NCBI GenBank assembly: GCA_910586095.1
Contig: CAJUHQ010000049.1
Location: 1-24,695, forward strand
Source: an uncultured Lachnospiraceae bacterium
GTDB taxonomy: Bacteria > Bacillota > Clostridia > Lachnospirales > Lachnospiraceae
Direction of reading: 5' to 3'
DNA length: 24,695 bases
Shown one piece after another: positions 6,671 through 15,959 of the stretch. Each line of letters starts with the position of its first letter. The first letter of the stretch is position 1. Position numbers and translations under genes: made by a program. The notes beneath the pieces are model-generated. The model was not told the origin of the DNA and did no database searches. It worked only from the letters and a program-made list of their open reading frames with translations.

Positions 6671-7258
6671 TTAAAAGGTAAATAACAGCCCTTTTTCTTG
6701 TCTGGCTGCCTCCTCATAGATACCACATAGATCCTCATAGGCTTCTATCCATTCATCCTGCTCTACATCATACAATAAATCTTCTGTTTCTACTTCTACT
6801 GTCTCTATTTCCTCTTTGTTTTCCAGCAATTTATTGCGAATTGCTAAAACTTCCTCCTGTTCGATCAATCCTAGCCCCATTGCGCCTGGATCTACTTGAA
6901 CATCTTCTATTTTTATCTCTTTTCCCAAGACAACAACCTGTGGATCTTCAAATACATCCAACGCTACAATCGCCTCATTGACTGCATCCCACAAATAGCC
7001 CAACCCAATTTCATCTTCCACATCATAGCAGGCTGTCAGCATAATATCAAAGTATTCCTGAAGAGTAGGTGCGTCAAACTCCTCCTCCCAATTTTCGTCT
7101 AATGTCTCTCCTGTATAGGGGGATTGTAATTGACTATAATGTTCACAGATATATTGTCTTGCAACTTCATGATCTGCAATGCTATCTTTCATGACAGGCT
7201 CAATCTTTGTGTGAAATGTTTTGGTGTCAAACACAAACGCTTTATGTTCCATACTCAT
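6671..7258 (-). CDS. Acidic protein, putative second immunity protein of the Rhs locus
   Basis: 195-aa strongly acidic soluble protein with no signal or membrane segment; family not recognised. Start chosen at the ATG at 7258, which overlaps the TGA of the upstream gene (ATGA) and has GGAGG 7 nt before it; an in-frame start at 7282 lies inside that gene without better support. Residues 135-185 are mostly Glu/Asp/Ile/Val. It is the last gene of the CIS island, directly behind the toxin-bearing Rhs gene and a HEAT-like gene. High acidity suits an inhibitor that occupies the DNA-binding face of a nuclease. Immunity is inferred from position and charge only. Confidence 0.75.
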   Translation of the reverse strand: MSMEHKAFVFDTKTFHTKIEPVMKDSIADHEVARQYICEHYSQLQSPYTGETLDENWEEEFDAPTLQEYFDIMLTACYDVEDEIGLGYLWDAVNEAIVALDVFEDPQVVVLGKEIKIEDVQVDPGAMGLGLIEQEEVLAIRNKLLENKEEIETVEVETEDLLYDVEQDEWIEAYEDLCGIYEEAARQEKGLLFTF

Positions 7259-8073
7259 AACTGTTCCTCCGTTACCTCCCAAAATTGTAGTGCCTTTTTG
7301 TAGGCTCTTTTTGCATCGCCGCCTACCTTACCTTTTAGACTTCTCAACAACTCAAGGCCGTATAATTTTTGCATCCCTATCGTTGTCAGTGCGATCAATT
7401 CCTTGATATCATTTGATACTTTGTATGCCAAAATCTCATGAATAACTTCAACTACCTCTACACTTGCCTCCTCGCTCATCTGTCTCATAACCTCTGTTTC
7501 TTCACTAGCTATCCATAAACTCTCTAACGCGAAATAAACAAATTCATTCCAATCGGATTTGCTTACCTTTTTGATTCGCTTTGTATCCTTATTCAGAAAT
7601 TCCCTGATAATAGTACTTATTAGGCGAATATCCTCTTCTTTGTAATCATACCCTTGACTATAATAAAAAAGTATACTATATTTTACAATATCTCTTCCCT
7701 CCTCCGACAAAAAATATTGTACAATGCCGGAAGGTCCTTTTTCTATTCTAATAATTATTGCTGTCAAAACTGCCTTTTCACTTGGCTCTTTCTCAAAGTC
7801 TGACGAATCGATACTGTTGTCTTTCTCTTTTAATGCCTCTAGTCCTTTCATACCATTTAAATTAAAAATACTTTGTGCGGCATCTAGACGTATATAGCGC
7901 TGTTCATAATAAAGAACAGGATACAAATACTCCAAGTACTTCTCATTATGCGTCTTTCCCATCGCCTGTACAATCGCTCTTGGCAACGGTTGTCCTGATT
8001 GTATACTTTGTTCAATATCAGCATCATCGACAATAGTTGCTGCGTTATTGTCATTTAATACATTATATTTCAT
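7255..8073 (-). CDS. Helical-repeat protein, putative cognate immunity protein of the Rhs toxin
   Basis: 272-aa soluble, almost entirely alpha-helical protein. Segments such as YLYPVLYYEQRYIRLDAAQS (about residues 50-69) followed by LNGMKGLEALK look like HEAT/ARM repeats, a fold used by several polymorphic-toxin immunity proteins. A GGGAG site lies 8 nt before the ATG. It starts 76 bp after the Rhs stop codon, and the gap contains a perfect hairpin. Being the first gene after the toxin-coding 3' end makes it the best candidate for cognate immunity. The residues contacting the toxin cannot be predicted. Alternative: an unrelated HEAT-repeat adaptor. Confidence 0.8.
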   Translation of the reverse strand: MKYNVLNDNNAATIVDDADIEQSIQSGQPLPRAIVQAMGKTHNEKYLEYLYPVLYYEQRYIRLDAAQSIFNLNGMKGLEALKEKDNSIDSSDFEKEPSEKAVLTAIIIRIEKGPSGIVQYFLSEEGRDIVKYSILFYYSQGYDYKEEDIRLISTIIREFLNKDTKRIKKVSKSDWNEFVYFALESLWIASEETEVMRQMSEEASVEVVEVIHEILAYKVSNDIKELIALTTIGMQKLYGLELLRSLKGKVGGDAKRAYKKALQFWEVTEEQL

Positions 8074-8111
8074 ATCTATATCTCCCTTATTGTGTATGTT
8101 GTAGACAATAT

Positions 8112-8138
8112 GTTAAGGCTGCAAAAAGCAGCCTTAAC
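8112..8138 (-). terminator. Perfect 11-bp hairpin after the Rhs stop codon
   Basis: GTTAAGGCTGC / GCAGCCTTAAC with a 5-nt loop, 11 nt past the Rhs stop. No U-run follows in the minus-strand RNA, so it is not a classical intrinsic terminator. It may reduce read-through or protect the 3' end of the long Rhs transcript, setting effector and immunity levels apart. Confidence 0.45.
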
Positions 8139-8149
8139 TATTTGTTCCT

Positions 8150-11100
8150 CTACTCTACCAGAATCACTTTGGTTGGTTGTATAGGGGTTTGAGTAGGGTT
8201 GTATCGGTCAAAGTCAGATGGATTGTACACTTCTATTTTGGTAGTAGCGCCTGTCTTGGGATCATATCGCTCGATTTGAATTTCATTTGGCGCAACACCA
8301 TACTTTTCCTTATAGGCTTCAACAAATCGCCCTACTTCTTGGTAGTCCTTTCCTATTGGTCTGCCATCAGGCTTATCATCTATAATAATACCACCTTTGT
8401 CTGGTCCTTTTACTGCATCTGGCATTGCCGCTTGCTGCTTTATTGATTCTTTTTGATTTTTCTTAGTAACGGTTCTAGGTACTTGTATATCATTTCCATT
8501 GGCATCTTTTAACCGTTCATTGACAGAATCATACTCACCACTCTTCCTTCTTTCTTCTGCCTTTTGTGCATGAACTTTCTTGCCGATCGCAGTCGCAGAC
8601 GTCTCACCGTTTTTCTTTCCTTTTTGATTTTGAGCTGTCTTCTTTGTGTTGGCCTGACCTTTGAGTTTATTCGCTGATGATTGACAACTATATCCACTTG
8701 GGTCCATGTAGAAAACGGGATTATTGGCACAGTATGCATATAAGTTTAGCCCGTCTCCCCAGTATGTATCCTCCTGTATAAAACGTCCGATGACAGGATT
8801 ATAGTACCTCGCACGCAGATAATATTGTTGGCTTATCGCATCAAATTGTTGGCCATTATACTTAAAGCGGTTTGCAACCTCCTCTTCACATATGGTCTGA
8901 TTGCCCCATGCATCATATTCATAGCGGTTGCAAATCTTGTCCGCCTCACAGTCCACTATATGCGTAATGCTCGACAGTTCGTCTGATGCATAATGATAGT
9001 ACGTCTTTGCACTTTCTGCATCTGAAGCGATCAAGATGTTGGCACGAATATAGCGAATGGTATCCTGACTGCTCTGTTCTACCACAATCTCATCATTGCG
9101 GAAGATAAAGGATACCAGCCTTCCATTCTCCTCCATCTCATGACGCAGCCCCTCTGCATCATAACGGTTTATCTGAATGTTGCCGTCAAATGTCTCTATC
9201 TTTGTTGTGCGATTCAAGGCGTCATACTCATATTGTGCCCGATGATCTTTCAAGAGATTGCCTGCTTTGTCATATTCATAGGATGTAGATATCCCATCCT
9301 TCGTGTAGGTAATCAGCTGGTTGCGCCGATCATACTGATACAACTCTTCTGACTGATGATACAGCCGCCTTGTACGATTGCCTGCCTTGTCATAGAAAAG
9401 CTCCTCTGTCGCATTTGGATACTCTACTTTTGCTAGACGTTTCATATTATCGTAACTGTACTTTATTGTACCATGCTTTTGGATTTTTTCCAATCGATTT
9501 CCATTGCCATCATAAGTATATTGATTATCAGTTAGCACTTCTGTACCAAATAGAGTCTTTAAGTGAGTCAGATTACGGTCAGCATCATAGTCGTATCGTG
9601 TATACAAGTTTCCACAATGCAATCCTTTTATAGTAGCATCTACATTGTACTCATATGATGCAATCTTAGTGCCATTGTCCCATACCTCTGTAACATGATC
9701 TGACAGATCATAATGATAAGTAGTCATTTTACCTGTCACATCTGTCTGATGCTCTACATTACCATTGAGATCATACTGGAAAGATAGTAAAGTCTTGCCA
9801 CTTGCTTTTTTCTCTATGAGCCTCTCTAGTGCATCATATGTATAACTATAGCGCATCCCTTCGGAAACAGCCGACTTTAGTAAGCCCTCTGGCGTATACT
9901 CATAGCTTTGGCACGATTCTTGTCCATCTAGTTTCTTTGCGTAGCGCCCTGTCAGACTGTCGTATATATTATAATCATAACGAATAGTAGTGCCATTGCG
10001 GTCTATTCTTCTACACATACGCTCTTCCTGATCGTAATAATACATTTCCTGGCTGCCCATAGGATCGGTTCTTGTGGCCATCTTATTAATACTATTGTAT
10101 TCATATGTTGTAGTATGTCCCTCTCCATCTATTGAACTTGTCAGATTTCCTGCATAATCATATCTATAAAACTCACTGCTGCCGTCTGCCCGATGGATTT
10201 GTGTGATTCGTCCCCACTTGTCGAGACTGTACTTTGTATGATTGCCTGCGCCGTCTATAATGCCTATCATATTGCCCATTGCATCATATTCATACCGCTG
10301 GCTTGCCTTTCCTTTTGTGACTATTTGTGTCCTTCTACCACCCAAATCATACTGAATATCTGCGCCGCTTCCCATACCATCTCTTGTATGGAGAAGATTT
10401 CCCTGAACATCATATGTATTAAGTTCCTGTATGGTACCATCTGCCCTCACTACTGTGAGCACATTTCCCTTTGCATCATAGGTGTATTGAAGTCCTTTGC
10501 CATTCTCTCCTGCACGCGCATACTCTTTTGGACGGATCACTTTGGATAAATACCCATCTAGATTGTAGAACTGTCTTGTGACACTTCCATCACGTTCTAC
10601 GCGCTTGATCTCATGATTCATAAGGTCATATTCTATTTGTGTCTTACGCCCCAAATTATCTGTAATACTCACTAGATTTCCCATTTTGTCGTAGGACAAC
10701 CGTGTAGTATTATCAATGCCTCCTGCCTTGTCTACATGGCGTTCCATAATCAAGCGATCTGCCTTGTCATACGCTCGCAGAATCTGTGCTCCTGTCGGAA
10801 GGCTGACTTTGGTATTGTTGCCGTTCTTGTCATACTCATACTTCACTGACACGCTACCTCTACCACAGCCCTCCTTATCTGCGGTACGGTTTAGCTCTAC
10901 AAGCCTTCCGCCTGCGTCATATGTATAACGGAATATCTGTTCTGTATGGTCATTAATTTTGCGCTTCTCAAAAATGCGCCGATTATTTGCATCATATCGG
11001 TATTCAAGTACTGCGCCTGTACAATCACTGATTTTAACCAGCCTATCATCTGCATCATATGTATAATCAATGGTATGGACAATCCCACTTTCGCTGTCTA

Positions 11101-14100
11101 TTGTCTGATATTCACAGAACTGTCGTTCCTGTATGCGATTTCCTTCCTTATCATATTTATATTTTGTCAACTGATAGAGTACAGTTCCATCCTGTTCACA
11201 TACTGGAATCCTGCTCTCCATAAGCCAGCCTAGATAATTATAAGAATATAAGGTACCAATGCGCTCTTCATCAGTATCCCCTGTAGCAATCCCCTGTGCA
11301 TGAATGGCTTTGACCACATTGCCATGAAGATCATAGACATATCGTTTAAATACTGTCTGGTCAGGAGCTGTCTCCTGCACAATTCTTCCCATACTGTCAT
11401 ACTCATATGTACATCCTGCCCCACTGTCTGCAACTTTATCATACTGTGAAGGCATGCATATTTTTATGAGATTTCCCATTGGATCATACCATTTGCGCAT
11501 CACACCGCCATTGGGATAACACTCGGCTATATTGTTGTCGTACTCATCATATGTATAAGTAATGCCTTTTCCATCATTAGTTTGGCTGTCATATGCATTG
11601 GGACTAATTTCCTTGATAACATTGCCTTCCCCGTCTCTATGTACGGCATACACTGCGCCTGTACAGTCTATTCGTGCCATTCTGCGGTGGAACGCATCAT
11701 TTTTATAAATTTCCTTTGTCTCACTCGCATCCTCTGGCGCATGATGATTGGGGCGAACAAGCCCTATCAAATCAGACACACGGTCATACAGATACCGAGT
11801 CGTATTGCCCAGCGGATCAGTTTTCATACTTAGGATATCAAAACTATTGTAGGCATAGACAGAGGTCCCATCTGCGTTTGTGACAGACACACATCTGCCT
11901 GCATTGTCAAGCTGGTATTGATATGTACTGCCGCCTGGTGTTGTAAACGCCGTTGATTCCCAAAAGCTACTGTCATACTTATATGTTTCTTTGTGACCAT
12001 TGGCATCTGTAAAAGTAATAACTCTACCATAGCGATCATACTCATATGTATTGCTTCTGCTGATAGATGCATCAATCTGCTCCACTCTTTTAATCAGATT
12101 TCCATTTTTGTCATATGTATATTGAATGTTGGTGCCACCATTGTCCCACATGTGCAGACAATTGCCAGCGGTATCATACTCATAAGAAATAATCAGTCCA
12201 TTTGAACATTCCTCTGTGAGCAGATGACTGTATTCATCATAGACACGACGAGTTTCATTTCCATTTCGATCCTTTTGCCATACAATATTTTCCCACTCAT
12301 CATAGCCACGCTCCTGTGTTGTGCCATCCTGATAGCGTGTACAAATAAGTTGCCTGTTTCGATTGTAGGTGTATTGTATTGTCCGATTGCTCTTTGGCAT
12401 CAGATATGCATTTGCCCTGTCATCATCATTGTAAAGCATGACATACTCTTGTCCATCATATAACATTTGCCTTGTGACGCGTCCTTCTTTGTCATACTCA
12501 TTATGGACATATGTAATACCATTGGCATCTGTAATGTCTGTCACTCTGCCCTCACCATCATAGGCATACTTTTCTACGCCTCCTGTCACCATTTCCACTT
12601 CTGTGAGAACTTCTCCTTCATAATGATAGGACACTTTACGCCCGAGACAATCTTGTATTGATACAATATGATTGCCCTTCCACACAAAATCAAGATACTG
12701 ACCACTAGCAAATGAAATCCTACTCAGAGTGTTACCTGTATAGTAATAAACCCTTCGATTGCCGCTGCGATCTGTTTCTTGCATCAACAATCCCTGAGTA
12801 TTATACAGTCTTGTGTGTCCTGTTTCAGCTTCTGTCAACAAATACCCATCTTCCTGTGCACACAGTGCAATACGTTTTGTTCCTCCTCTGCGATTCCTAT
12901 ATCCATGTTCTGTCTTTAAGAATGTCTCTGTATGATTATCTGGCAGTACTACCTCCACTCTGTCATCATAAATATATGCTGTACTAAACAAACTCAATGT
13001 CCAGCCGCGCCCAATGGGAGAATCATCCGCTGCAAGCAAAGACTCATACGTTCGCTCTACTGCATAGACATCACAGATATCATTGATAAGAAAGTCACAT
13101 TGCTCGATCAAGTAACTTCCCGTAACCATATCGATTGGCTCTCCATTCTTACAACGCGTATCTGTGCGTTCATTCTGTTTCGCACGTTTTCTTTCATTCA
13201 CCATTTTGGTAGCATTTTTTGTTGTATTTTTGGCATTGTTCTGTTTTGGTCTTCTGCCCCTAGCCAATCTTGCTTGAGCGCCTGCTGACGCTGCTTGCAG
13301 CATATTCATGACATCTTGCCGACATTCTGGATCATCCCAGTCAAATGTTCCATCTACCATCGCGGAGCCTACATCCCATGCCGACATTCCCGCTTTGAGT
13401 ACTATATTCACATTTGTCGCACCTGTGGCCAGCACTTTGACCGCTTTGGCAGCAGCAGAAAATTTCTTAAGTACTCTAGAACCTTTCACCACTGCTGATA
13501 CAGCCGCCTTTCCTATTGCCACCGCAGAATTGGCTCCTGGTATCAGGGACAATGCTGCCATTCCTGCTGACATTGCTGCTCCCACATAATCTCCTCTCGC
13601 CAATGATATCCCTGCATTGATTAAGTTGGCCGCTGTTGCCAAACCTGGTATGGGAAGCGCCCCTACAATATCCAATGCAATCTGTGCCACATCCAAAATC
13701 ATATCAAACCAGGAAGGTGCTGCAAAGGACTTTGAACGATCCGTTCCGAGCGTTCTGAATTTGCCTGCCTTGATCTGTATGATTCCCTTAGAAAATGCAA
13801 TGCTTGAGCTTCCTACATTTAGTACAAGAGTCTCTAGTGAATAAATATCAATCTTACCATCTTTGTAGCCTTCATCTTGTGCAGCGCCTTCTTCTTCTGA
13901 ACCTCCAATTCTTCCTGCCAGTTCTTCAACTGTATCAATCAACTGTAAGGGAGCAGTAATATAGTCCGTAACATTTTGTTTTAATTTTTCAAAGATTCCT
14001 GCCTTTGTGCCTGGTGCTGCTCCAAAGTCTGGTATTCCTGCCCCTGTAATATACTTTGTGTTTCCAACAGTATACATTTGCTCAAAGGTTGATTTAATGG

Positions 14101-15430
14101 AATCCATGCCTTTAAAGTCGTCGCCTACAGACTGTATTGTTATATTTCCGCCGTCTGTTGTCTGAAGCCGGATCTCATTGGTGCTTTGTATTGTGATCCC
14201 CATCTCATCATTAAATGTTATTAGGGCTTGATCTCCACCTTTTCCGTCGTACTCAGCTCTGTTTCCTATCAATTCTACGCTTTTTTCACCAAATTTTATC
14301 ATGCGGTTATTGGCTGTGAGCATTTTGTCCTGATATCTTGCAAAATCTGGACTTTCATTGACATGTTTGCTTCCCAGACACACAATCTTGTCACTGTCAC
14401 CTGTCTCGTAGTACACAAAAACTGTATCACCTACATCTGGCATGGTGTAAAAATAATTATTGATTGCATGTGCGTAGGGAACCCATCTTGGCTCATCTTG
14501 TTTTGAACCAAAATCCACCTTCACATTGGTTTTGTCAATCTCAAGTACAGTTCCTGTGAGAATACTAGAGTGCTTTTCTGTTCCCATCTTCTGTTCTGCT
14601 GAAGGACCAATCCCTTCCTCATTTGCCAGTGTAATCTCATTTTGTACAAGTCCGCGCCTACAAGTTATCACACTCTTTATAACTGTTTGTGTTCTATTTT
14701 GCCAATTGACTGCATAGCCAACGCCAATTGTAAGATCACTCACCACTAGAATGGTGTTTTCATATTCAAACACAGAGACATCTGGCTGAATATTTTTTTG
14801 AAGTGCTCGTACCTTATCTACATCGCGCTTGATAGACTCGCTTAGCACCATTCCAATTTCTTTTTTCTGGAATGGCAAATTGCCGACATGAATATGGCTG
14901 CCAGAAGTCTTACTATTTACAAAAAACTGTTTTTGATATTGATTTGCAATACGCCTGCCAAATACCCAATCTGTCTCATCTTTTTGGGAGAGCATCTCCG
15001 CTACCACAAACGATCCTAATCCTGGTTCAAAATCAACAATAGATTGTTGCCCTATTCCCTGTGTCAGTACTTGTTCCATTGTTTTGGATAGTCCCTGAAA
15101 TGTGTGAGAACGTTTTTCTTTGTCTGTCTGTACCGTCGCTGTCATTGCATGAAGTTCTACTTCCGTATACTCATTTTCATAAAACAGATTCATATTTGTG
15201 CAGATACCACAAAATACAGTTTCTCCCTCAATCGTCGATAACTTTACTTGTGTCCCTTGTTGACGTGCTACTTCCGATGCTTGAATCTCACCACCTGAAA
15301 CAAAACGCACTGTCATCGTTGCATGTTCATTTACTGCTTCTCTAATTTGTACATCCTTGATATAACGCACATTAAGTCCCGTTTGTACAATCAGTTTTCC
15401 TAATTCCATCTGTTCATCTTTTGATGCCAT
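8150..15430 (-). CDS. VgrG-Rhs fusion effector with C-terminal PD-(D/E)xK-like nuclease toxin
   Basis: 2426-aa single-chain effector. Residues 1-275 match the gp27/late-control-D part of VgrG; about 285-355 is the gp5-like OB fold (ILTGTVLEIDKTNVKVDFG ... MPDVGDTVFVYY); 380-440 is a beta-helix spike; 575-660 is a hydrophobic Gly/Ala-rich segment (IVGALPIPGLATAANLINAG, ARGDYVGAAMSAG) of the pretoxin transmembrane type. GEPIDMVTGSYL near 765 begins the DUF6531/Rhs part, followed by dozens of YD repeats forming the toxin cage. The core ends with GRFIQEDTYWGDGLNLYAYC and DPSG (D2243). Residues 2247-2426 are the variable toxin, with PD (2337-2338), DDK (2351-2353) and a conserved-looking KDYQEVGRFVEAY helix, suggesting a restriction-endonuclease-like nuclease. 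GGAGG lies 8 nt before the ATG, which directly follows the preceding stop. Likely delivered into a neighbour cell by a contractile machine encoded elsewhere. Confidence 0.96.
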   Translation of the reverse strand: MASKDEQMELGKLIVQTGLNVRYIKDVQIREAVNEHATMTVRFVSGGEIQASEVARQQGTQVKLSTIEGETVFCGICTNMNLFYENEYTEVELHAMTATVQTDKEKRSHTFQGLSKTMEQVLTQGIGQQSIVDFEPGLGSFVVAEMLSQKDETDWVFGRRIANQYQKQFFVNSKTSGSHIHVGNLPFQKKEIGMVLSESIKRDVDKVRALQKNIQPDVSVFEYENTILVVSDLTIGVGYAVNWQNRTQTVIKSVITCRRGLVQNEITLANEEGIGPSAEQKMGTEKHSSILTGTVLEIDKTNVKVDFGSKQDEPRWVPYAHAINNYFYTMPDVGDTVFVYYETGDSDKIVCLGSKHVNESPDFARYQDKMLTANNRMIKFGEKSVELIGNRAEYDGKGGDQALITFNDEMGITIQSTNEIRLQTTDGGNITIQSVGDDFKGMDSIKSTFEQMYTVGNTKYITGAGIPDFGAAPGTKAGIFEKLKQNVTDYITAPLQLIDTVEELAGRIGGSEEEGAAQDEGYKDGKIDIYSLETLVLNVGSSSIAFSKGIIQIKAGKFRTLGTDRSKSFAAPSWFDMILDVAQIALDIVGALPIPGLATAANLINAGISLARGDYVGAAMSAGMAALSLIPGANSAVAIGKAAVSAVVKGSRVLKKFSAAAKAVKVLATGATNVNIVLKAGMSAWDVGSAMVDGTFDWDDPECRQDVMNMLQAASAGAQARLARGRRPKQNNAKNTTKNATKMVNERKRAKQNERTDTRCKNGEPIDMVTGSYLIEQCDFLINDICDVYAVERTYESLLAADDSPIGRGWTLSLFSTAYIYDDRVEVVLPDNHTETFLKTEHGYRNRRGGTKRIALCAQEDGYLLTEAETGHTRLYNTQGLLMQETDRSGNRRVYYYTGNTLSRISFASGQYLDFVWKGNHIVSIQDCLGRKVSYHYEGEVLTEVEMVTGGVEKYAYDGEGRVTDITDANGITYVHNEYDKEGRVTRQMLYDGQEYVMLYNDDDRANAYLMPKSNRTIQYTYNRNRQLICTRYQDGTTQERGYDEWENIVWQKDRNGNETRRVYDEYSHLLTEECSNGLIISYEYDTAGNCLHMWDNGGTNIQYTYDKNGNLIKRVEQIDASISRSNTYEYDRYGRVITFTDANGHKETYKYDSSFWESTAFTTPGGSTYQYQLDNAGRCVSVTNADGTSVYAYNSFDILSMKTDPLGNTTRYLYDRVSDLIGLVRPNHHAPEDASETKEIYKNDAFHRRMARIDCTGAVYAVHRDGEGNVIKEISPNAYDSQTNDGKGITYTYDEYDNNIAECYPNGGVMRKWYDPMGNLIKICMPSQYDKVADSGAGCTYEYDSMGRIVQETAPDQTVFKRYVYDLHGNVVKAIHAQGIATGDTDEERIGTLYSYNYLGWLMESRIPVCEQDGTVLYQLTKYKYDKEGNRIQERQFCEYQTIDSESGIVHTIDYTYDADDRLVKISDCTGAVLEYRYDANNRRIFEKRKINDHTEQIFRYTYDAGGRLVELNRTADKEGCGRGSVSVKYEYDKNGNNTKVSLPTGAQILRAYDKADRLIMERHVDKAGGIDNTTRLSYDKMGNLVSITDNLGRKTQIEYDLMNHEIKRVERDGSVTRQFYNLDGYLSKVIRPKEYARAGENGKGLQYTYDAKGNVLTVVRADGTIQELNTYDVQGNLLHTRDGMGSGADIQYDLGGRRTQIVTKGKASQRYEYDAMGNMIGIIDGAGNHTKYSLDKWGRITQIHRADGSSEFYRYDYAGNLTSSIDGEGHTTTYEYNSINKMATRTDPMGSQEMYYYDQEERMCRRIDRNGTTIRYDYNIYDSLTGRYAKKLDGQESCQSYEYTPEGLLKSAVSEGMRYSYTYDALERLIEKKASGKTLLSFQYDLNGNVEHQTDVTGKMTTYHYDLSDHVTEVWDNGTKIASYEYNVDATIKGLHCGNLYTRYDYDADRNLTHLKTLFGTEVLTDNQYTYDGNGNRLEKIQKHGTIKYSYDNMKRLAKVEYPNATEELFYDKAGNRTRRLYHQSEELYQYDRRNQLITYTKDGISTSYEYDKAGNLLKDHRAQYEYDALNRTTKIETFDGNIQINRYDAEGLRHEMEENGRLVSFIFRNDEIVVEQSSQDTIRYIRANILIASDAESAKTYYHYASDELSSITHIVDCEADKICNRYEYDAWGNQTICEEEVANRFKYNGQQFDAISQQYYLRARYYNPVIGRFIQEDTYWGDGLNLYAYCANNPVFYMDPSGYSCQSSANKLKGQANTKKTAQNQKGKKNGETSATAIGKKVHAQKAEERRKSGEYDSVNERLKDANGNDIQVPRTVTKKNQKESIKQQAAMPDAVKGPDKGGIIIDDKPDGRPIGKDYQEVGRFVEAYKEKYGVAPNEIQIERYDPKTGATTKIEVYNPSDFDRYNPTQTPIQPTKVILVE

Positions 15431-15958
15431 CTATGCCACCTCCAGTTTTTTCAACCCAATGCCATAGAGTCTCCTGCGCAGGATACTCTCAGCCACTGTC
15501 ATTGACACAACTACCTTGTACTCTAGACAGTCTGACAATCTAAACACATGCATATTTCCAATCATTCTGTTATCTAAAATAAGCGTAGCGATTGACCCAT
15601 TATCGTTTATGATACTGCTACTATGAAGAGCATTTATTTCCGGAAATTGCGGCACCCAATACAATGGATAGTCTTCCCTTTCCTTTGATGTAGAAAACAC
15701 TTGTACCCCCTTAAATACAATCTCCTTATCATACATAGCAATTAATCTCTTAAGCTTGTCCGATATCATAAAAGTAGGATCTGTCAAAATATCACAGGGT
15801 TCTTCACTCTCACTACCGCTGTAATATGCAACCTTCATTTTGTCGAGTGCCTCAAAGTCTTTCTGTCTCATAGCATAACAATATACATCCTTATCAAGCC
15901 CCATCACTGCAATAGGATTCTCTACTTTGGGGCTTTGGAATAATTCAAAGTATTTCAT
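15431..15958 (-). CDS. DUF1629/MXAN_0049-like small protein between spike and Rhs genes
   Basis: 175-aa soluble protein. The N-terminus MKYFELFQS and C-terminal pattern (HVFRLSDCLEYKVVVSMTVA...RRRLYGIGLKKLEV) resemble the DUF1629 family, which includes an immunity-type domain often placed beside VgrG, Rhs or pentapeptide genes. The ATG at 15958 was chosen because GAGGAGG lies 6 nt upstream; the in-frame start at 16009 would overlap the previous gene by 50 bp. Its TAG touches the ATG of the Rhs gene (TAGATG), indicating tight co-translation with the effector. It could be an accessory loader, adaptor or immunity factor. Family assignment is by eye and only moderately secure. Confidence 0.8.
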   Translation of the reverse strand: MKYFELFQSPKVENPIAVMGLDKDVYCYAMRQKDFEALDKMKVAYYSGSESEEPCDILTDPTFMISDKLKRLIAMYDKEIVFKGVQVFSTSKEREDYPLYWVPQFPEINALHSSSIINDNGSIATLILDNRMIGNMHVFRLSDCLEYKVVVSMTVAESILRRRLYGIGLKKLEVA

Positions 15959-15959
15959 C

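Noticed and set aside
8177..15345. Numerous plus-strand and alternative minus-strand frames of 60-118 codons inside the Rhs gene
   Set aside because: They mirror the YD-repeat coding pattern (many His/Ile/Tyr/Cys), have no ribosome sites, and the 2426-codon frame is unambiguous.
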